From NCBI GenBank assembly GCA_011775825.1, contig JAABYK010000021.1, forward strand, positions 1 through 27,701: a stretch of DNA of 27,701 nt, given 5' to 3'. A program made the translations under genes and the position numbers. Each line of letters opens with the position of its first letter. Positions within the stretch are counted from its first letter, which is position 1. The notes below the pieces were generated by a model. That model did not search any database and was not told the DNA's origin. It worked only from the letters and a program-made list of their open reading frames with translations. Origin of the DNA: Candidatus Zhuqueibacterota bacterium. Its GTDB lineage: Bacteria > Zhuqueibacterota > Zhuqueibacteria > Oceanimicrobiales > Oceanimicrobiaceae. Below, in pieces: positions 14,387 to 20,872 of this stretch.

Positions 14387-16246
14387 ATGGAAACTTATGA
14401 TGTGATAGTCATCGGATTGGGACCCGGCGGCAGCACCGCTGCCCGTGAACTGGCGCTTAAGGGTCACAGCGTCCTTGGACTCGAAAAGGTCAAGATGCCG
14501 CGCGTCAAGCCATGTGGCGGCTGCCTGTCGGCGAAAATCCAGACCGTTCTTGATGAGACTCTCGAAGCGCTCGCTGAAGAGACCATCACCCGGGTTATCC
14601 TTACCTTTCACGGAGAGGGTGACATCAGAGTCGAATCGCAAGAACCCATCGCCTATATGGTCAGTCGGGAAAAATTCGACTATCACCTATATAAGAAAGC
14701 CGAATCTGCCGGCGCCGAAGTCCACGATGGCGAGCCGGTGACGGACATCGAGCAGGACGACGAAGGCTACGTTGTCAACACGCAGAATGCGCGCTATCGC
14801 TGCCGTTTTCTTATCGGTGCCGATGGCGTCAATGGTGTAACCAGTCGACTTCTGGGTTATGCTTCCAGAAGAAACATCGCTGTGGCGCTCGAAGGAGAGG
14901 TGAAAGTTGAGGAGCGCTCGCTCAAACAGCTCAACGGTACGGTGCGATTGGATGTTGGCGCCATCCCTTACGGCTACGGCTGGATTTTCCCGAAACAGGA
15001 CCACTGGTCTCTGGGCGTGGGTTCGGTAAAGGAGCTGAACAAGCATCCAAAAGACTTCTACTCGGGTTTCCTTGAAGAGCAGGGTGTCGACGAGATCAGG
15101 CAGGAAGAGAAGCTTCGCGGCTATCGCATCCCCCTGTTTGCCAGCTCGAAGTCCCGGCTTACCAAAGGGCGCTCGCTTCTGGTCGGCGATGCTGCGGCTC
15201 TGGTCGATCCCTTTTTGGGCGAGGGCATCTACTATGCCATCCGCAGTGGCCGGATAGCCGCCGAGACCATCGATGCCGCAATCGAAACGGACGCCCCAGA
15301 ATTTCCTGAATACCAGCAACGCGTGGGGCAAGAGTTTTTTCCCGAGTTCGAACCAGCCCACAAGATCGCGCAGTTGAGCCACCGCTTCCCGCGTCTGGCG
15401 TTTGCTTTATTCAAATTTAAGCCTGCCGTCGGTGAGGCTTTAATGCAGGTTCTGCAAGGCTCGCTGAGTTACAGTGATTATTGGCGTCAGATGAAAAAGG
15501 ATGTGAAATTCGGAGTCTTTGAGTTCCTCAATCCTCTCAAAACGCCACAAAATGAAGTGGAAGCCACGTATGACCGTATCGCTCGCCAATATGATGCCGG
15601 CGATTTTCTCTGGAAGCAGGTCTTTGCCAAATCTGCCTGGAGCCATTTTGAGAGTTTGGTAAAGGAAGTCATTCCCAAGCATGCCGTGATCTTGGATGCA
15701 GGAGCAGGTACAGGTGAATCCACCAGAACCGTCTTGCGTTTAGCGAAACCGAGGCGGATTGTGGGAATCGACGTCTCCTCCGGCATGCTGAATGTCGCGC
15801 GTGAAAAACTGCTCGATCCGAGGGTCGAATTGAGGAAAGCTGACATGCGTCGGCTTCCCTTTGCTGACAGCTCTTTCGATGCCGTGGTCAGTACCTGGGC
15901 GATCGAAACCCTGTCCGACCCCAAAGCGGCGGTGCGGGAATTCCTGCGTGTGATCAAAGAGGATGGTTATGTGTTATATGTATTTTCCAGTATGCCCAAG
16001 TTCGGTGCAGCGCGGCTTTATTCTTTCATGCTGGAAAAGTTTCTGGGCAAAACGTTCGATTGGCGGTTTTTGCCCGGAAAGGAAAGGCCGTACCATGATT
16101 GCCAGCATTCCAGTCTAACGTCCTTTGGCAACGGCCTGATGACCGTGGTCGTGCTGCGAAAGTGCTGCTCGGTGGAAGACGAAGCAGCGCCCTGTCTTCT
16201 TTCAGAAACCTGGGATATGGAAAAAGTCACCGGAGGGGTCAAATGA
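14387..16246 (+). CDS. Geranylgeranyl-reductase-family flavoprotein fused to a SAM methyltransferase
   Basis: A 619-residue protein from the ATG at 14387 (GGAG 7 bases upstream; a GTG at 14375 is an alternative). Residues 1-380 are a geranylgeranyl-reductase-type FAD enzyme: VIVIGLGPGGSTAAREL (dinucleotide fold), KPCGGCLS, FLIGADGVNGVTSRLLG, and LLVGDAAALVDPFLGEGIYY. Residues 398-619 are a class I methyltransferase of the UbiE-like kind: YDRIARQYD, ILDAGAGTGESTR (about 434), VGIDVSSGMLNVAREKL, ADMRRLPFADSSFDAVVSTW. The first enzyme type saturates double bonds in prenyl chains, the second methylates small molecules or lipids, so the fusion may act twice on one isoprenoid or quinone-like lipid; the substrate is unknown. 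A start codon of the patatin gene overlaps its stop. Confidence 0.85.
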   Translation: METYDVIVIGLGPGGSTAARELALKGHSVLGLEKVKMPRVKPCGGCLSAKIQTVLDETLEALAEETITRVILTFHGEGDIRVESQEPIAYMVSREKFDYHLYKKAESAGAEVHDGEPVTDIEQDDEGYVVNTQNARYRCRFLIGADGVNGVTSRLLGYASRRNIAVALEGEVKVEERSLKQLNGTVRLDVGAIPYGYGWIFPKQDHWSLGVGSVKELNKHPKDFYSGFLEEQGVDEIRQEEKLRGYRIPLFASSKSRLTKGRSLLVGDAAALVDPFLGEGIYYAIRSGRIAAETIDAAIETDAPEFPEYQQRVGQEFFPEFEPAHKIAQLSHRFPRLAFALFKFKPAVGEALMQVLQGSLSYSDYWRQMKKDVKFGVFEFLNPLKTPQNEVEATYDRIARQYDAGDFLWKQVFAKSAWSHFESLVKEVIPKHAVILDAGAGTGESTRTVLRLAKPRRIVGIDVSSGMLNVAREKLLDPRVELRKADMRRLPFADSSFDAVVSTWAIETLSDPKAAVREFLRVIKEDGYVLYVFSSMPKFGAARLYSFMLEKFLGKTFDWRFLPGKERPYHDCQHSSLTSFGNGLMTVVVLRKCCSVEDEAAPCLLSETWDMEKVTGGVK

Positions 16247-17181
16247 CAAACCTGTTGAGAAAAGTCAAAAGTTTGGGCAGAAAAGCTTCACGCCAAGCTG
16301 TTGTTGGTTTGGCGCTTGGTGGCGGTGGCGTGAGAGGATTGGCGCACGTCGGCGTGTTAAGCGTTTTTCAGCGTGCGGCCATCCCGGTTAAAGCCATTGC
16401 CGGAAGCAGCATGGGCGCCATCGTTGGCGTGGCTTACGCTTTGAATCCCGATTTTTCCAAGGAATTTATGGCAAAGCAAATGGCTGATTTGGGCCTCTCC
16501 GTGCAGGGCGGGCTGTTGGAGAATGGGAGGGACAAAGAATCATTTGTGCAAAAGATACGCCAATTTATAGACACAGAAAGGTTTATCGTGGATGCCATGC
16601 TGGGCTGGGGGATTTTGCCGGAGACCAGGATTTTGGAATCGCTACGCCGCCTGATGTTGGGTAAGCGACTTGAAGAAACCCAAATTGCAATTGCCGTGGT
16701 CGCTACGGACCTGCTTAGTGGCGATAAAATCGTGTTCAGAGAGGGGCCTGCTGATTTTGCCATCCAGGCGAGTTCGGCTTTACCCGGATTTCTGCCGCCG
16801 GTGGACGACCAGGATCGCCTACTGGCCGATGGCGCTTTCATCGATCTGATTCCGACCACGGTGGTTCGTGATTTGGGGGCTGATTTTGTCATCGCGGTGG
16901 ACGTGGACCAGGAAGGTCTGCGGGTGGAAGTGCATAACGGTCTGGAGGCATTTTTGCGCGCTGTCGACCTCTGTGCCCGCCATCATAAGCGTCACCATCT
17001 CGAGTCAGCGGATCTGGTGATACGGCCGGATTTTGACCAGGCCGTGAAACCGCTGGACTTTTCAAAAGCCGAGCTATGCATCGAAGCCGGAGAGCAGGCA
17101 GCGGAGCAAATGTTGCCGGAACTGCGCGAACAGATGAACAGGCAGCATTCTTTAAGTAAAACAGCGAGCACAGAAGGATAG
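16243..17181 (+). CDS. Patatin-like phospholipase (RssA/YlbK type)
   Basis: A 312-residue protein. The ATG at 16243 overlaps the previous TGA (ATGA) with GGAGGGG just upstream, which argues for this start over in-frame upstream codons. Motifs are the oxyanion loop LALGGGGVRGLAHVGVL (residues 23-39), the nucleophile elbow GSSMG with Ser56, and the catalytic Asp in LLADGAFIDLIP. Together they give the Ser-Asp dyad of patatin-like lipases. No signal peptide is present, so it would act from the cytoplasmic side on membrane phospholipids. Coupled translation with the prenyl-reductase/methyltransferase gene points to a joint role in lipid remodelling, possibly in response to the downstream kinase. 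Confidence 0.88.
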   Translation: MTNLLRKVKSLGRKASRQAVVGLALGGGGVRGLAHVGVLSVFQRAAIPVKAIAGSSMGAIVGVAYALNPDFSKEFMAKQMADLGLSVQGGLLENGRDKESFVQKIRQFIDTERFIVDAMLGWGILPETRILESLRRLMLGKRLEETQIAIAVVATDLLSGDKIVFREGPADFAIQASSALPGFLPPVDDQDRLLADGAFIDLIPTTVVRDLGADFVIAVDVDQEGLRVEVHNGLEAFLRAVDLCARHHKRHHLESADLVIRPDFDQAVKPLDFSKAELCIEAGEQAAEQMLPELREQMNRQHSLSKTASTEG

Positions 17182-17240
17182 CTAAGATGAGTCAGGCTGT
17201 GTCCACTCGTTTTTTGAAAGGCGGTTGTCAGTACAATTGA

Positions 17241-18737
17241 GTGAAAAGCGAAATGATGATGGAAATCTTCACAACAAATTTCGACGTTTTGGGTGTAAAC
17301 ACAGTCTTTCACCTCATCAGGCTTGTGGTGCTGCTGGTAGTGTTATACATGCAGTGGCGGCAGTGGCGCGAACGACGCAGACCAGACTATCTTGTGGCCC
17401 TTCTTTCCTTCGCCAGCCTGGTTTTCGCCGAGCTTTTCATGACCTATTTTTACACCTCCGGAATTCTGCAGCACCTGAAAAGACCCGTGAGTCAACACCC
17501 ATTCTGGGGCGATTTCCTGCAAAGTCTGTCGTTGGTTGTGCTGGCACTGGTCACGCCCTATCTGGCTTCCAACAGTTCGCGACGGCCGCATTGGAAATCG
17601 CTTGAGCTCTGGAGCGCGCTGCTTGTTTTGCCAGCGCTCCTAGCGCTGCCCATGCTGCAGTTTATATCATTAATTTTAGACAGCGTTCCGCATTATTCAA
17701 ACGCGGTGTTGAGCTTTTATGCAAGTTCCTTTTTGGGTTGGGCGCTTTATACGGTGTTGCGGATGGGCAACAAGTATAGAGTCCAGATACTTCTGTCGCT
17801 GGCTTTTTTAATTCTCTCCCAGATGTTCCACCTAGGTTACTTTTTAGGGGTGACGTTAAGTTGGTTCCCCATCCACTTTGGCGAGCGCCTTTTCTCGACC
17901 TTTGGGTATGTTGTGTACCTGGCCTTCATGCACGATCGCATCATCACAGAAAAAAGAATGCTTCTGGATGAGGTCGAACAGGCAAATGCCGAACTGCAGC
18001 GACAGGATAAACTCAAGAACCGATTTCTTTCCCTGGCTTCACACGAGCTGCGTACACCGCTTTCCGCCATTAACTCGGCAGCGGCGTTGTTACGCCGAAA
18101 GAATCTGACCCGGAGCGAGCAAACGGCTATGGCTGAACTCATTTGTAGGCGTTCGAAAAACCTGGCGGTGCTCGTCGGAGAACTTCTGGATGTGGCGCGC
18201 ATTCAACTGGGAACCCTGGAATACCGCATGCGGCCATGTGCAATAAATGATCTGCTGCAAGAGACCGTGCAGGAGATGCAGCCGTTGGCAGAAGAAAAAA
18301 ATATTTCGCTTGAATTGCATAAGCCGGATAAACCCACAATGATTAAGGGAGATGCCGAACGCTTGCGGCAGCTTTTGTACAATCTCATCGCGAACAGCCT
18401 AAAATTCACTTCGAATGGTGGGAACATCCGTGTGCAAAGGTATCAGAAAGGTGACAAACTATATTTGCGTGTGGAAGACACGGGCTGCGGCATCAGCCCG
18501 GAGCGTCTGCCACGCATTTTTGACCTGTATCATCACACAGAGGATTCAGAAAATACGAGCACGAATGTGGGACTCGGCCTGTTCATCGCCAAAGCCATTG
18601 TGGAAGCGCACCAGGGCACCATAGCAGTGAAAAGTAAATTGGATCAGGGCACGGTCTTTACCATTTGCCTTACCTGCTTCAACTCTGAACGCGTTGGTTC
18701 GCACGAAACTGCTCAAACTGTATCGAACCCTATTTGA
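17241..18737 (+). CDS. Membrane histidine kinase with seven-helix N-terminal domain
   Basis: A 498-residue kinase. GTG at 17241 is the longest start, but ATGs at 17253-17259 are equally possible because no good ribosome binding site is visible. Residues 20-235 hold about seven membrane helices of no family I can name and no extracellular sensor domain. A short coiled coil (about 236-258) leads to HisKA with RFLSLASHELRTPLSAI and phospho-acceptor His268. HATPase follows: N box LYNLIANSLKFT, G1 EDTGCGISPERLPRIFD, G2 VGLGLFIAKAIVEAHQG. The seven-helix sensor suggests detection of a membrane or membrane-soluble signal. A single-domain receiver gene starts 22 bases after its stop and is its likely partner. 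Confidence 0.85.
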   Translation: MKSEMMMEIFTTNFDVLGVNTVFHLIRLVVLLVVLYMQWRQWRERRRPDYLVALLSFASLVFAELFMTYFYTSGILQHLKRPVSQHPFWGDFLQSLSLVVLALVTPYLASNSSRRPHWKSLELWSALLVLPALLALPMLQFISLILDSVPHYSNAVLSFYASSFLGWALYTVLRMGNKYRVQILLSLAFLILSQMFHLGYFLGVTLSWFPIHFGERLFSTFGYVVYLAFMHDRIITEKRMLLDEVEQANAELQRQDKLKNRFLSLASHELRTPLSAINSAAALLRRKNLTRSEQTAMAELICRRSKNLAVLVGELLDVARIQLGTLEYRMRPCAINDLLQETVQEMQPLAEEKNISLELHKPDKPTMIKGDAERLRQLLYNLIANSLKFTSNGGNIRVQRYQKGDKLYLRVEDTGCGISPERLPRIFDLYHHTEDSENTSTNVGLGLFIAKAIVEAHQGTIAVKSKLDQGTVFTICLTCFNSERVGSHETAQTVSNPI

Positions 18738-18759
18738 ACCTTAAAGGAGGTGTATTCAA

Positions 18760-19149
18760 ATGTCTACCAACAGTAAAAAGAAAATGGTTGTCGTAGTGGA
18801 CGATGATCCAGACATTCTGTCGACATTAAGGCTGGCACTGGAAAAGGAAGGATATCGCGTGATAACCGCCGAAAGTGCGGTGCAATTGTTGACCAACTTT
18901 CCTCACGGGGAGCCAGACCTTATTCTCCTGGATATCATGTTGCCTTGGATGTCTGGCTATGATATATGCTATACACTCAAAAAGAAATTTAATGATTGTC
19001 CGATCATCATGATTTCTGCAAGGAGCCAGCGACCTGACATAGAACGCGGTTTCTGGTCGGGAGCCGATGAATATTTTACCAAGCCGCTGGATTTGGATGT
19101 GTTGCTTGAGAAAGTCGCGGAATTAACAAGTCAATCATCGGCGACTTAA
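18760..19149 (+). CDS. Single-domain response regulator (CheY-like)
   Basis: A 129-residue receiver with AAAGGAGG before the ATG. It has the acidic pocket VVVDDDPDIL (residues 11-20), the phosphorylation site LILLDIMLPWMSGY with Asp58, the switch residue region IIMISA, and FTKPLD with the conserved Lys. The domain ends after the fifth helix and there is no DNA-binding or enzymatic output domain. With the kinase just upstream, output must come through a protein partner or through phosphate flow to another regulator. A perfect terminator lies 20 bases after the stop, closing the lipase-kinase-receiver unit. Confidence 0.88.
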   Translation: MSTNSKKKMVVVVDDDPDILSTLRLALEKEGYRVITAESAVQLLTNFPHGEPDLILLDIMLPWMSGYDICYTLKKKFNDCPIIMISARSQRPDIERGFWSGADEYFTKPLDLDVLLEKVAELTSQSSAT

Positions 19150-19168
19150 AGGGGATTTACAGGGATGT

Positions 19169-19206
19169 AACTTTACTAAACTTTTGAAGTTTAGTAAAGT
19201 TTTTTG
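19169..19206 (+). terminator. Perfect 15-bp intrinsic terminator
   Basis: The arms aactttactaaactt (19169-19183) and aagtttagtaaagtt (19187-19201) are fully complementary with a 3-base loop, and the second arm runs into a T-tract ending at 19205. It is A/T-rich, unlike the GC-rich terminator at 13555, but the structure and U-tract are classical. Confidence 0.85.
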
Positions 19207-19267
19207 GTATTCATGAATTCTACCCATGAGTAGGAAAAAAAGTGCCTGGAAAGGAGGTGAGTGCAAG

Positions 19268-19429
19268 ATGGACTGGCTTGCTGAAAACTGGTTCTGGGTA
19301 CTCATTTTAGTTTTATTCGTCGTACAGCACATGTTTGGCCATGGCGGACATGGAATGCACGGTGGCCATGAACATGGTAGACACACCGATGAAGAAAAAC
19401 CTGAAAAACATGAACATCGACATCATTAG
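19268..19429 (+). CDS. Small His-rich single-span membrane protein, copy 2 (DUF2933-like)
   Basis: A 53-residue protein from the ATG at 19268, with AAAGGAGGTGA upstream; a longer in-frame reading from 19226 adds 14 residues but its ribosome binding site is far poorer. It has a Trp-rich membrane helix (MDWLAENWFWVLILVLFVVQ), then HMFGHGGHGMHGGHEHGRH and a charged tail with further His. This is the pattern of DUF2933-type proteins in metal-resistance islands and parallels the protein at 6910-7089. The histidines suggest metal binding at the membrane surface, by composition only. It is the first gene after the terminator and starts the second small-protein/methyltransferase set. Confidence 0.75.
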   Translation: MDWLAENWFWVLILVLFVVQHMFGHGGHGMHGGHEHGRHTDEEKPEKHEHRHH

Positions 19430-19492
19430 ACGGATGAATTTGGTTTTCGATTGATAACTTGTAAAATGTAAAATAGCAAAGGAGGGACAGAG

Positions 19493-19753
19493 ATGTTAAA
19501 CATGAAAGTTGTCACCTGGTCCTTGGGATTGTTTACAGCTTTTAGTTTTGTCGTTTGCGTCTTTTACGGCCTGGTTACCCCACAGAGTATCCACATGCAT
19601 AACTTCCTGGAAATCGTGCTCCCGGCCTTCAAGTGGCTCACCTGGTGGGGATTCCTTTTGGGATTGGCTGAAAGCTTTCTTTATGGTGTTTATACTGGTT
19701 TGGTGTTTGTGCCGATCTACAATTTCTTTCATAGTCGATGGCTGAAGCTTTAG
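19493..19753 (+). CDS. DUF5676-like small membrane protein
   Basis: An 86-residue protein with AAAGGAGGGACAG upstream of the ATG (an ATG three codons later is also possible). It has two membrane helices (about residues 6-27 and 49-72) separated by a short loop with a conserved acidic residue (NFLEIVLPAFKWL), and ends in GLVFVPIYNFFHSRWLKL. It aligns end to end with the second half of the doubled protein at 6329-6880, sharing VFVPIYNFF exactly. The family is small, membrane-embedded and of unknown function; it sits here between the His-rich protein and the methyltransferase, the same company as in the first set. Confidence 0.7.
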   Translation: MLNMKVVTWSLGLFTAFSFVVCVFYGLVTPQSIHMHNFLEIVLPAFKWLTWWGFLLGLAESFLYGVYTGLVFVPIYNFFHSRWLKL

Positions 19754-19828
19754 CTTAACTCAGTCACAACTTAAAACAACGTATAAGAATCGCGCACAAC
19801 GAATACAAGATAGAAAGGGGTTTATAAG

Positions 19829-20494
19829 ATGGACAGAGGCATTGAACATGCCGGGGCCTGGGGCATAGCTCTGATCGTCATCGTCATTGCGTCATGGCTG
19901 CTTTATCGTTATCTCGCTCCGAAAACCTGGCGCGAGTGGGCCAGTGCCGGACTGGTGCAGGCATTTATCATTGCTTTATACGCGGAGATGTATGGCTTCC
20001 CGCTTACAATCTACTTGCTCGTTCGATTTTTTGGATTGGATCGTGGCTACATCGATGCAAATCTTTGGTCTACTCTGCTTGGCATTGGTCAGACGGGCAT
20101 GATGATCTCGATGATTGTGGGCTATGTATTGCTGTTTGGCGGCCTTGGCATTTTCCTGCAAGGCTGGCGCGAACTTTACCGGGCGCGCCAGGAGGACCAG
20201 CTTGCGACCGAGGGATTGTACAGCTTTGTTCGACACCCGCAATACACGGGATTGTTCATTGCACTTTTTGGGGAGGGGGTCGTGCATTGGCCGACAGTCT
20301 TCTCAGTGGGACTGTTCCCGATTATCGTGGTTGCCTACACCCTTCTTGCTCGCAAGGAAGAGCAGAAGGTGATTGAGCAGTTCGGGGAGAGCTATCTCGC
20401 GTATATGCAACAGGTGCCGATGTTCATCCCGTTGAAGGGAAAATGGCGGCAGTTTGTCGAACAATCCAAAATTTCTTCGAATGAGGCTCAGTAG
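19829..20494 (+). CDS. Isoprenylcysteine/phospholipid-type membrane methyltransferase, copy 2
   Basis: A 221-residue protein with AGAAAGGGG before the ATG. It has about five membrane helices and the family signature GLYSFVRHPQYTGLFI, then RKEEQKVIEQFGESYLAY and VPMFIPLKGKW. It shares the exact segment EMYGFPLTIY near the second helix with the copy at 5669-6292, and the overall order of helices and motifs is the same, though the sequences have diverged widely. The substrate is unknown; membrane-surface S- or N-methylation is expected from the family. It ends the second set, in which the gene order is the reverse of the first. Confidence 0.8.
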   Translation: MDRGIEHAGAWGIALIVIVIASWLLYRYLAPKTWREWASAGLVQAFIIALYAEMYGFPLTIYLLVRFFGLDRGYIDANLWSTLLGIGQTGMMISMIVGYVLLFGGLGIFLQGWRELYRARQEDQLATEGLYSFVRHPQYTGLFIALFGEGVVHWPTVFSVGLFPIIVVAYTLLARKEEQKVIEQFGESYLAYMQQVPMFIPLKGKWRQFVEQSKISSNEAQ

Positions 20495-20872
20495 CGCGAT
20501 TGAATCATTGTTCGTCTAACGAGCTTGAGGAAGTCGTAGGCGTGGATGAGGGCCTGGTGCGTCAAGTGGCGAGAGCAGCGGATGGCAGCTATTTCGATTT
20601 GGAGCTTGATTGAGGGGTAACTGATAAGAGAGGGCTTAGTTGCCGGCACCTTGTAGACTATTCTACACATACAGTAGATTATTCTTCATTTGTGTGACTG
20701 AGGGTAAGTTGAGATGTGGGCCTAGGACTGTGCAAATTCGTTTGATTTTACAGGGATTAGGAAATCAAGCCTTTTATTGGTACACAACTTGCGAAGAAAC
20801 AGGCAAGCTTATAAAGGGTGGTGACCTTTTAACGGTCTCAAGCTGTAGGTTCGACATTTGGAGGGTGCAAAA
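20495..20872. other. Gene-free region of 378 bases with a possible minus-strand gene remnant
   Basis: No + strand gene is supported. On the minus strand a frame of 60 codons (20670 down to 20488) reads as a protein-like, basic-helical sequence containing LQIEIAAIRCSRHLTHQAL and AYDFLKLVRR. It looks like the C-terminal end of a larger protein, perhaps a decayed transposase, but I cannot assign a family and there is no ribosome binding site. A small palindrome, tgtag-N6-ctaca, lies at about 20650-20665 and could be an operator. The end of the region carries GGAGGG (20860-20865), the ribosome binding site of the MMPL gene. Confidence 0.3.

Noticed and set aside
16099..16242. An N-terminal extension of the patatin gene into the reductase-methyltransferase gene
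   Set aside because: It overlaps the upstream gene's coding end; the ATG at 16243 has a good ribosome binding site and start/stop overlap.
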